From JAAELZ01 sp965237485 (GTDB taxonomy: Bacteria > Pseudomonadota > Gammaproteobacteria > Arenicellales > Poriferihabitantaceae): a stretch of DNA of 64,000 nucleotides. The stretch is taken from positions 496,001 through 560,000 of the forward strand of contig CBDEFQ010000006.1 of the NCBI GenBank assembly GCA_965237485.1. Reading direction: 5' to 3'. Under the pieces are notes generated by a model that saw only the letters and a program-made list of their open reading frames with translations, searched no databases and was not told the origin of the DNA. A program made the translations under genes and the position numbers. Shown here in pieces: positions 56,931 to 64,000 of the stretch (positions within the stretch are counted from its first letter, which is position 1; each line of letters starts with the position of its first letter).

Positions 56931-58204
56931 CACTGCTGTCCCGTTAACTTTCACAGCAACGAAAATTGATTAGGATTAAGGTTTGGGTGATGCATCGGGT
57001 CTCCTCGCAACAGTGCCATTAAATCACGTTTTTCAAACAAATTAAGCTGCAATACCCTCAATATTTGTTGCATCGTTTTGCCCGCCTTCGACTGCAATTT
57101 GATGAACATCAGTATTAGGTAAATACATAACGCAATCCATATTTGGGTCAATACTGCGTTCTTGCTGGTGCCGATAAATGACTTCACCTTTAAGTTCTGC
57201 TTGATCCACTTGAAGAATAATTCCACCTGCCATCTGGCTTTATAAATATCGGCGATAGTTTGAGCACTGAGCTTAAAGTGGTTGGTTAAAAACACATAAT
57301 GCTTGCCTGTAGTGGCATCGCGATAACCAATACGGCGTAATCGAATCGAACACTCCTTTGCTGCTTTGACCCCCGTGAATTCAATCGTTTGATCACTGCT
57401 AAGTCCCGTTCCCTTGCGTACACTATGTCGCTTGATAAGGCGGTATGCAGCATTCTTCTTTAATCGTGTGACAAAGTATATTCCCTTGTCATTCAATTGC
57501 TTATACCAGGCATAGTCGTTGTATCCACGGTCAATAACTACAATGCTGCCTTTCGGGAAAGCTACTTTCCTGCCTGCAGTAACATCAGCACATTTACCCT
57601 CGGTGATATTAACAAACTCAGGTAAGTAACCATCATGATTCAGGCCTACATGCAGTTTGATTGCCCCTTTAGTTGATCGAAAGTCTGCCCATGGGAAAAC
57701 CGATAAGCACAGATCAATGGTAGATGAGTCCAGCGAATACAGGGGATTCTTGAAACGAAAGTTATGCCCTGGCGTTTTGCTCTGACAGCGCTTGAGTAAT
57801 TGAGAGAATAGCGCTTCATAAAGGCTCGAAGGCTTGTTCTCATTGATGCGTGAAAGATTGGACCGCGTTAACACGGCACTACCAGGATGATACAAGCGGT
57901 GTGATTGAGCGCTGACATTATCAACAATATCACGCAAGCTATGACGGCCAGTCAATTGAGCTATAGTCAGGCTCACGAACTGTGACCAACGAGACGCTCT
58001 GCGGAATGAACGCCCCGAATGATGTTGAATTGCGAGTGCCTCGAATTCATGTCTCGGAACAATTTTGAGTATTTGATTTAGAACGGTATTACAATGTGAC
58101 ATGGTCTGATTTTCCTATTTGATTCAACGGTTTATCGCTAAACGTATTTTATCAAATTGAGAGAAAATCAGGCCTGTTTCTTTAGTGTTAACGGGACAGC
58201 AGTG
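56931..58204 (-). mobile_element. IS4-family element, copy 2
   Basis: 1274 bp, 18-bp inverted ends as copy 1, 9-bp duplication ACTTAATTT (56922-56930, 58205-58213). Same orientation as copy 1, 48 kb away. Confidence 0.97.
56951..58102 (-). CDS. IS4-family transposase
   Basis: 383 residues with intact catalytic segment STIDLCLSVFPW; all other motifs as in the copy at 8527. Probably the functional copy. Confidence 0.96.
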   Translation of the reverse strand: MSHCNTVLNQILKIVPRHEFEALAIQHHSGRSFRRASRWSQFVSLTIAQLTGRHSLRDIVDNVSAQSHRLYHPGSAVLTRSNLSRINENKPSSLYEALFSQLLKRCQSKTPGHNFRFKNPLYSLDSSTIDLCLSVFPWADFRSTKGAIKLHVGLNHDGYLPEFVNITEGKCADVTAGRKVAFPKGSIVVIDRGYNDYAWYKQLNDKGIYFVTRLKKNAAYRLIKRHSVRKGTGLSSDQTIEFTGVKAAKECSIRLRRIGYRDATTGKHYVFLTNHFKLSAQTIADIYKARWQVELFFKWIKQNLKVKSFIGTSKNAVLTQIWIALCIYLILMFIKLQSKAGKTMQQILRVLQLNLFEKRDLMALLRGDPMHHPNLNPNQFSLL

Positions 58205-58213
58205 ACTTAATTT

Positions 58214-58358
58214 GCAATTTTCTGCCGATAGTAGGTACAATGAAGCGACGACATCGTAAAGAAATTATCTGCGCGGAGTATTATAAGTCAGCTCAGAATG
58301 CTCGTGGCCAGTTAGGGTGTCTTAATCACCGTTGAACACCAAATAGAGGAACATCAAA
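58214..58358 (+). promoter_or_regulatory. Leader of the ABC-transporter operon
   Basis: 145 bases between the IS4 duplication and the binding-protein ATG. Contains a strong ribosome site AGAGGA 8 nt before the ATG. A 31-codon frame (58240-58335) has no recognisable relatives. The IS4 insertion may have displaced upstream control sequence. Confidence 0.45.
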
Positions 58359-59597
58359 ATGAAATATTTCAATCAATTGGTTTTAAGCCTTATATCAATC
58401 ACCGTTTTATTTGTCAGCGCAGCCACTGTGTCTATTGCCAAAGTAGAAGGCGATACTATTATTTTGGGTGCAGCAGTTTCCCTTACCGGAAAGTACTCTA
58501 CTAACGGCGAACACACACAAAATGGCTATGAGTTCGCGGTTAAAAGAATCAATGAAATGGGCGGAGTGACTGTTGAAGGTAAAGCCTACAAGTTTAAGAT
58601 TGTTTATTATGATGATGAATCGAATTCTGGGCGGGCGGCGCAACTTGCAGAAAGGTTGATCAAGCAAGATGGCGTGCAATATATGCTTGGCCCGTATAGC
58701 TCGGGTCTAACCAAAGCAATGGCACCGATTACCGAGGAAAACAAAATTCCTATGGTTGAGGCTAATGGTGCGTCGCGCTCCTTATTTACCAAAGGGTATA
58801 AATATTTGTTCGCCGTCCTATCCGCAGCAAATCAATACCTTGAGGTTGCAATCGATCTAGCGGTAGAGAGAAATGGTGGGAATCCGGTTGACATAGCCAT
58901 GGCTTTTGAGCAGGACGCATTTTCTCAGGACGTTAGACTGGGTGTCGTTGAAGCGGCCGCGAGGACCGGCTCAAACATAGTCGTTGATGATAAGTTGCCT
59001 AAGGAGTTGAATGACATGGCTGCAACCCTTTCTAAGGTAAAAGTTACTAAACCAGATGTATTAGTGATTTCTGGTCACTCCAAAGGGGCGCTAACTGCGA
59101 TTAGGCAGATGTCGGAAATGCAGGTAGATGTGCCCATGCTGGCGATGACTCACTGTGATGCGTCAAAACTTGCAAAGCAGCATGGTAAGAAGTCTGAGTA
59201 CGCGCTATGCGCTGCACAATGGCATAAATCATTAAGCTACAGCGATGGGTTCTTTGGCAGTGGTGAGCAATACGACAAAGAATTTACTGAAGCCTTTGGT
59301 TATGCACCACCTTATCAGGCTGCAGAATCCTCTGCAGCGTTGCTGGTTTATAAAGATGCCTTTGAACGCGCTAATTCTTTTGATCGTGAAAAACTGCGTG
59401 ACGCTTTAGCAACTACGGACATACAAACCTTTTATGGCAATGTGAAGTTTGGTGATGCAGGGCAAAATATTGCCAAGCCTATGGTGTTGTTTCAAGTTAG
59501 ATGCGAAGGGGAGATCTGCGAAAATAAAGTGGTCGCACCAACGGAGTGGGCTTCGACCGAATTAGTGCATCCCGTTCCAAAATGGTCCGAAAGATAG
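58359..59597 (+). CDS. Branched-chain amino acid/amide-type ABC transporter substrate-binding protein
   Basis: 412 residues with a signal peptide (QLVLSLISITVLFVSAATVS). Periplasmic binding fold, type I: ILGAAVSLTGKYSTNGEHTQ, then YDDESNSGRAAQLAERLI and GPYSSGLTKAMAPITEE. First gene of the five-gene importer. The ligand cannot be told from sequence; LIV-type receptors bind amino acids, amides, urea or aromatic acids. Confidence 0.93.
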   Translation: MKYFNQLVLSLISITVLFVSAATVSIAKVEGDTIILGAAVSLTGKYSTNGEHTQNGYEFAVKRINEMGGVTVEGKAYKFKIVYYDDESNSGRAAQLAERLIKQDGVQYMLGPYSSGLTKAMAPITEENKIPMVEANGASRSLFTKGYKYLFAVLSAANQYLEVAIDLAVERNGGNPVDIAMAFEQDAFSQDVRLGVVEAAARTGSNIVVDDKLPKELNDMAATLSKVKVTKPDVLVISGHSKGALTAIRQMSEMQVDVPMLAMTHCDASKLAKQHGKKSEYALCAAQWHKSLSYSDGFFGSGEQYDKEFTEAFGYAPPYQAAESSAALLVYKDAFERANSFDREKLRDALATTDIQTFYGNVKFGDAGQNIAKPMVLFQVRCEGEICENKVVAPTEWASTELVHPVPKWSER

Positions 59598-59634
59598 CGG
59601 TCTTTTTACTAAAAAAAGTAAGTCACCTTAACTA

Positions 59635-59672
59635 AATAAATGCCCTCTTAATATAGAGGGCATTATTTATTG
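59635..59672 (+). terminator. Hairpin between binding-protein and permease genes
   Basis: TGCCCTC (59641-59647) pairs with GAGGGCA (59656-59662), extended by AAATAAA/TTATTT flanks and a T-rich tail. Such partial terminators lower downstream expression relative to the abundant binding protein. Confidence 0.7.
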
Positions 59673-59677
59673 TTTGT

Positions 59678-60571
59678 ATGGACTTCTTAATCTTCAAAGC
59701 GCCAATTCTGATGGTGCAAGCCTCTCTGGATGGAATATTGTTGGGCATACTATTTGCGGTGATCGCCTATGGCATGGCATTGCAGTGGGGAGTAATGAAC
59801 ATCATCAATATCGCGCAGGGCGAGCTGGTAATACTGGGCGGGTATATCGCTTACTTTATGTATTCGATCGGGATCCATCCCGCGTTTGGGGTGATCGTTT
59901 CGCCAATCGTTATGTATTTTGTTGGTTGGGTCCTGTATAAGCTGATCATGCATCGGGTCGTTGACAGAGATTTGTTCACGTCTATCTTAGCTACCTTCGG
60001 CATCAGCATTCTTACCCAACAGCTAATGAACTTCCTATTTGGTGCTGATGTGGTGGTTGCGCAGTCTAATTTCGGCACTACTTTCCTGTTTGGTGGTTCA
60101 GTTACTCTGCCTAACGCGAAAATATTTGCCGCAGTAGTGAGTGTTGTATTTGCAGTAGGCACGGTTTTTTACATGAAAAAATCCAAGCTCGGACGGGCTA
60201 TCAGGGCAACTGCACAAAACCCGCGCGCGGCAAAAATATTGGGCGTCGACACCGAAAAAGTGTATGCGGCGACGTTTGGTATCAATGCCGCTTTGTGCGG
60301 TGTTGCTGGGGCGCTAATATCCATTACATTTACTTTACACCCGTATGTGGGGCTGCCGTATACGGTTAGATCATTCATGATAGTGATTATCGCGGGTCTT
60401 GGTAATTTGCCAGGCGTGGCCTTATCGGGCATGGGTTTAGGTGTGTTCGAGGAGTTTGCCGATTACATTTTGGGAACCGAATTCAGAGTTGGCTCAGTAT
60501 TTCTATTGTTAGTGCTCATTTTGGTATTCAGACGATTTAAGTTGTCAAGAAAGAGGGAATATCTAAAATGA
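59678..60571 (+). CDS. livH: LIV-type ABC transporter permease
   Basis: 297 residues, about eight helices, with the family pattern GMALQWGVMNIINIAQGELV and GKKLGRAIRATAQNPRAAKI-like segment (here KSKLGRAIRATAQN), then GLGNLPGVALSGMGLGVFEE. Inner-membrane subunit pairing with the next gene; ends overlap by 4 nt. Confidence 0.93.
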   Translation: MDFLIFKAPILMVQASLDGILLGILFAVIAYGMALQWGVMNIINIAQGELVILGGYIAYFMYSIGIHPAFGVIVSPIVMYFVGWVLYKLIMHRVVDRDLFTSILATFGISILTQQLMNFLFGADVVVAQSNFGTTFLFGGSVTLPNAKIFAAVVSVVFAVGTVFYMKKSKLGRAIRATAQNPRAAKILGVDTEKVYAATFGINAALCGVAGALISITFTLHPYVGLPYTVRSFMIVIIAGLGNLPGVALSGMGLGVFEEFADYILGTEFRVGSVFLLLVLILVFRRFKLSRKREYLK

Positions 60572-61623
60572 ACCGAAAACAAGCATTGCTATATAGTGGT
60601 TTGTTGCTGTTTGGGTTGATTGCTCCGTTTTTGTTTCCCGCCTATAAGCTGCAACTTTCATTTCTCTGGGTGCTGATTATTCTGGCGCTGACTTGGGACG
60701 TCCAGGGTGGCCAGATGGGCTACAACACCTTTGGTAATATTCTATTCTTTGGCGTGGGTATGTATCTATGTGCAGGAATACAAATTGGGTTGTTTTTTCC
60801 CTTAGCCGAATGGACCGCAGGGGGCGGCGAAAAAACGTTTGTACATACGCCGCAACAATATTTTCAGGGGCTGATGATAGGGTTGGCTTTCGCAGGGGTC
60901 GTGCCGATGATCGTTGCGGGCGTGATTGGCTATGGCATATTAGGGCTTAGAGGGCATTATTTCGCAATCTGTACTCTTGGACTTGGCATTGCAGCGGGAG
61001 AAATTGCGGGGGGAATTGAATTAATCGGCGCTGGACAGGGGATGACGACCCCGCCGTGGCCGAAAAACATTGGCGACACTGAGCTAAGGTCCGAATTTTT
61101 CTACTACTTGTGCTTTCTACTATTAATTGCAACCTTTATGTTCTTAAGGTGGGCATACCAAACCCGTTTTGGATTAACGCTAAATGCGATCAGGGACAAT
61201 GAAGACAAAGCTGAAGCGATGGGAATTCCAACGATGAAATATAAAATCATCGGTTGGATGGTTTCCGCCTTTTTTGTCGGAATCGCGGGTGCGCTAATGG
61301 GGAATATGGTAGGGTATATTGAACCAGTGGAGGTCGCGTTTGCTGGGCCGACATTCGGTGTGTTTATGGTTTTGATGGCCATTTTAGGCGGTAAGGGAAC
61401 TCTTTGGGGGCCAGTGATAGGCGCCACAATATTTCATCTATTCAAAGAAGGTTTCTGGACGTTTTTCCTAGGGTGGCAATACGTTGCCCTAGGCTTATTG
61501 ATTGTGGTGATCGTCGTCTTTTTCCCTGAGGGGGTGATGGGCTGGCTTCGGGTAAAACGCCCTGATTGGTTCGGTGAAGTTGTCGAAGATGCTGAGCGCA
61601 CAGTACAGATTCATTTAAAGTAA
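60568..61623 (+). CDS. livM: LIV-type ABC transporter permease
   Basis: 351 residues with ~10 helices; QLSFLWVLIILALTWDVQGG, GQMGYNTFGNILFFGVGMYL, GLRGHYFAICTLGLGIAAGE, and the cytoplasmic EAA-like segment LTLNAIRDNEDKAEAMGI. Second membrane subunit. Stop overlaps livG start by one base. Confidence 0.93.
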   Translation: MNRKQALLYSGLLLFGLIAPFLFPAYKLQLSFLWVLIILALTWDVQGGQMGYNTFGNILFFGVGMYLCAGIQIGLFFPLAEWTAGGGEKTFVHTPQQYFQGLMIGLAFAGVVPMIVAGVIGYGILGLRGHYFAICTLGLGIAAGEIAGGIELIGAGQGMTTPPWPKNIGDTELRSEFFYYLCFLLLIATFMFLRWAYQTRFGLTLNAIRDNEDKAEAMGIPTMKYKIIGWMVSAFFVGIAGALMGNMVGYIEPVEVAFAGPTFGVFMVLMAILGGKGTLWGPVIGATIFHLFKEGFWTFFLGWQYVALGLLIVVIVVFFPEGVMGWLRVKRPDWFGEVVEDAERTVQIHLK

Positions 61624-62366
61624 TGGGACCTATTTTAGACGTCTCTGCGTTGCATAAAAGCTTCGGAGGGGTAAAGGCCAACCAAGATATTTCGTTATCC
61701 GTTGAGCAAGGAAGTATCGTTGGGCTAATTGGGCCAAACGGGTCTGGTAAAACCACATTATTCAATTCAATCGTTGGCACTCATCCAATCGACAGTGGTT
61801 CAATTAAGTTTGAAGGCCGTGAAATATCAGAGCTACCTGTAATAGCAATAGCCAAACAAGGCTTGATAAGGACTTTTCAACAAACCAGAATTTATGGAAA
61901 ATTAAACTGCGTCAACAATATGTTAATCAGCCATAAACCAGCTAACCAAAATCTTAGGACGGTATTTTCGAAGCTACCTCAGTCACTGGTTAGGAAAGCT
62001 GAAAAGCATTTAGAATTCGTTGGTTTATATGGCAAAAGAAACCTAAGGGCAGAGGAGCTCTCATTTGGTCAGCAAAAGTTGCTTGAACTAGCCATGGCAT
62101 TGATGAATGAGCCCAAGATGCTGCTTCTGGATGAGCCTACTGCGGGGATCAACCCAACATTGATAAACGGTATTATTGATCGGCTTATCACCATTAACAA
62201 AGACTTTGGCATTACTTTGTTGGTGATTGAGCACAATATGAGGGTAATCATGGCCTTAGCCGAGAATATCTTTTGTCTGGCGCATGGACAGCTTTTGGCA
62301 GAAGGCGGCCCCAATGAGATAAAAAATGACAAGCGTGTGATTGACGCGTACTTAGGGGTCCAATAA
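61623..62366 (+). CDS. livG: LIV-type ABC transporter ATP-binding protein
   Basis: 247-residue ATPase: Walker A GPNGSGKTT, signature LSFGQQKLLE, Walker B MLLLDEPTAG, H-loop VIEHNM. Stop overlaps livF start by one base. Confidence 0.95.
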   Translation: MGPILDVSALHKSFGGVKANQDISLSVEQGSIVGLIGPNGSGKTTLFNSIVGTHPIDSGSIKFEGREISELPVIAIAKQGLIRTFQQTRIYGKLNCVNNMLISHKPANQNLRTVFSKLPQSLVRKAEKHLEFVGLYGKRNLRAEELSFGQQKLLELAMALMNEPKMLLLDEPTAGINPTLINGIIDRLITINKDFGITLLVIEHNMRVIMALAENIFCLAHGQLLAEGGPNEIKNDKRVIDAYLGVQ

Positions 62367-63151
62367 TGTCTGACCAATATGCCGTTTTAGGTCAGGCTCC
62401 AGACAAGCCAGCACTAAAAGCACTATCACCCAGCGAAATTAGCCTCAGTATAAGTGCCCTTTCAGCTGGATACGGCAAGATGGAGATTCTTCACGGCCTA
62501 GATTTATTTGTCAGTAAAGGGCAATCATTGTGCCTGATTGGCCCTAACGGTGCGGGCAAATCAACTATTCTGCACTCTATTTATGGTTTTACCGATATAT
62601 ATGGCGGCCGAATTGAAATAGAGGGCAAGGATATTACCCATCTTTCATCTGCAGAAAAGCTTAGATCAGCTGGTATTGCGTATATTTTACAAGATAATTC
62701 TGTGTTTCCAGATATGACAGTCGAAGAGAATCTGCTTATGGGGGGGTATCTCGCAGATAATATTGAACAGTCGTATGAAGAAGCTGAGAAGATTTTCGAA
62801 AAATATGATCGGCTAAGGAATCGACGAAATCAGCCTGCCAAAGTGCTATCGGGCGGAGAGCGAAGATTATTGGAAATCTCAAGAGCGTTAGTAATGAAAC
62901 CTACTGTTCTTTTGGTCGATGAGCCATCAATTGGCTTGGAACCCAGATACATAGATATGGTTTTCGAGATTCTTAGGGACATTCAAATCACTGACCATAA
63001 AACAATCATATTGGTAGAACAAAATGCGAAAAAAGGCCTCGAATTTGCTGATATCGGCTACGTACTAGTATCTGGTCAAGTTGCGATCGCGGGCAAAGGA
63101 AATGAGTTGTTAAACAACCCAGAAGTAGGGCGGTTGTTTCTGGGGGGATGA
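62366..63151 (+). CDS. livF: LIV-type ABC transporter ATP-binding protein
   Basis: 261 residues with an N-terminal extension of ~25 residues before the ABC core. Walker A GPNGAGKST, signature LSGGERRLLE, Walker B VLLVDEPSIG; the usual H-loop histidine is replaced by Gln in ILVEQNAKKG, normal for LivF proteins. Last gene of the operon. Confidence 0.95.
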   Translation: MSDQYAVLGQAPDKPALKALSPSEISLSISALSAGYGKMEILHGLDLFVSKGQSLCLIGPNGAGKSTILHSIYGFTDIYGGRIEIEGKDITHLSSAEKLRSAGIAYILQDNSVFPDMTVEENLLMGGYLADNIEQSYEEAEKIFEKYDRLRNRRNQPAKVLSGGERRLLEISRALVMKPTVLLVDEPSIGLEPRYIDMVFEILRDIQITDHKTIILVEQNAKKGLEFADIGYVLVSGQVAIAGKGNELLNNPEVGRLFLGG

Positions 63152-63228
63152 TTAGCAATAAGGTTGTATTTTGGGAGGGTTGGATAAGTAGTCGGCTCCC
63201 ACTACTTATGGTCTTTGCCTTTACTGAG

Positions 63229-64000
63229 TTATAACGAGATAACAGCGATCTTGCCGTTTTTAGATTTAATGATAAAAAATATGGAATCGTCTATTTCTGG
63301 AATTTCTATACTAGTCGCCGCTTCGAGATTAATTCGAGTAGCGCTAGACGTTGCCCCTGTAACCGCTTCGCCGGTATCTCTGAGAACAGTTCTAATTTTA
63401 TCCACCGTAGCGTGCGGTGCATCCTTCTTAAGAACAGCCCACGCACCTGCGACATGCGCTGCGGCCAAGGAAGTGCCAGATCGTGCTGCGGTCATTTTGT
63501 TGCCCGTATCCGAAGTGATAATGAATACCCCAGGGGCATATAGATCTAGGCCGCTGTCTTCGTTAGTTTTTTCCCATTTCTCATCACCATCCGTAGAGGC
63601 ACCTACTGACACGGCTGTAGAGATACATGCAGGCCCATTAACGCTGTTTGACCCTCCATTACCAGAAGCTACCACGGTGGCAATGCCCGCAAACCGCAAA
63701 CTATCGATAGCGACTTTGATCGGGGCTAGCTGTGTATTGCAAGTTCCAATCACTGGGTCACCCAAGGCTAACAAGACCGAAGCTATCTCAATGTCATTGT
63801 CAGCATTATGCAGGACCAGTACGCGATTCATCCCCGCAATAATATCTGACTTTAAGGCCCCAAATGGGGGGGCCAGGAGGTCCTCCCAATTGCGTATAAA
63901 CCTGAATGGATACTATAGTAGACGCTGGGGCAACTCCATCGGACGTTGCGCCGTCCCCTACCGCTACTCCAGCAACCACTGTCCCATGATTACATTGAAT
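63229..64000 (-). pseudogene. Subtilase (peptidase S8), C-terminal part with C7-tract frameshift
   Basis: Reading minus strand from the window edge: NHGTVVAGVAVG holds the catalytic His, GVAPASTIVSIQVY follows; at 63866-63872 a run of seven C shifts the frame, and from about 63863 the frame GALKSDIIAGMNRVLVLHNA continues to the stop at 63229, with the catalytic Ser in SGTSLAAAHVAG and the ANDN-like oxyanion segment SGNGGSN. The protein ends in the tail DDSIFFIIKSKNGKIAVISL. One C fewer would restore the frame. Its N-terminus is outside the window, so the catalytic Asp is not visible. Could be phase-variable or simply broken. Confidence 0.8.

Noticed and set aside
8507..58204. Composite transposon bounded by the two IS4 copies
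   Set aside because: Each IS4 has its own different 9-bp target duplication, which indicates independent insertions.

Overview
The window looks like chromosome of an IS-laden marine-type gammaproteobacterium. The base composition is moderate. The genes that point this way are a bioB-F-D-A biotin operon, DjlA, a KefG/KefC pair, GlnK-AmtB, glycine-betaine/dimethylglycine catabolism genes, and large exported FG-GAP and DUF285 repeat proteins. No rRNA, tRNA or CRISPR array was recognised. This lineage assignment is inference from gene content only.

Layout. 1-4462: biotin operon ending in a ferritin-like di-iron protein whose C-terminus is cut by an IS5 end. 4448-6500: IS5 remnant and an IS1380-like element. 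6507-11380: TfoX-N protein, hydrolase-OsmC fusion, DUF2288 gene split by an IS4 element, asparaginase and a small exported protein. 11848-17660: a MASE2 histidine kinase gene split by IS256 and IS21, followed by its LuxR-type response regulator. 17867-30121: two IS5 copies in opposite orientation enclosing a nest of IS21, IS110, IS5-like, IS3 and IS256 copies and a decayed FG-GAP surface protein gene; flanking reading frames show that this segment is inverted. 30122-32727: 3' part of a Ser/Thr kinase-TPR gene, also IS-split. 32744-35306: an intact transposon (IS1595-type transposase, 28-bp inverted ends, 8-bp target duplication) carrying a complete type II restriction-modification pair. 35474-39537: a DUF285 (BspA-like) repeat protein gene and a truncated tandem duplicate. 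39538-45996 (minus strand): AraC/GlxA regulator, MscS channel, MttB-family methyltransferase, dimethylglycine dehydrogenase-like enzyme. 46079-49713: djlA, glnK-amtB, ureohydrolase. 49778-53876: decayed EamA transporter (IS-split) and kefG-kefC with an amber stop. 53940-56280: IS91-type element. 56277-56793: a small membrane-protein gene between two attC-like hairpins. 56931-58204: second IS4 copy. 58359-63151: complete branched-chain-type ABC importer. 63229-64000: subtilase with a C7-tract frameshift.

Working together: the biotin genes form a tight run with overlapping ends; regulator-mscS-mttB-dmgdh form a plausible osmolyte-use unit; glnK-amtB is the usual ammonium pair; the five liv-type genes form an operon with a terminator-like hairpin after the binding-protein gene. 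About half of the first 40 kb is mobile DNA, and most accessory surface and signalling genes there are broken. Many insertions could be resolved exactly because removing the element and one target copy restores a continuous reading frame.

Most notable: (1) the restriction-modification transposon; (2) a 20-residue C-terminal tail shared by the DUF285 protein and the unrelated subtilase, which looks like an undescribed surface-sorting signal; (3) an IS5-mediated inversion that can be undone on paper; (4) two short inverted-repeat elements (MITE-like), one with ends like the resident IS1380-like element; (5) attC-like sites; (6) the di-iron protein in the biotin operon, where bioC and bioH are not found between the genes.
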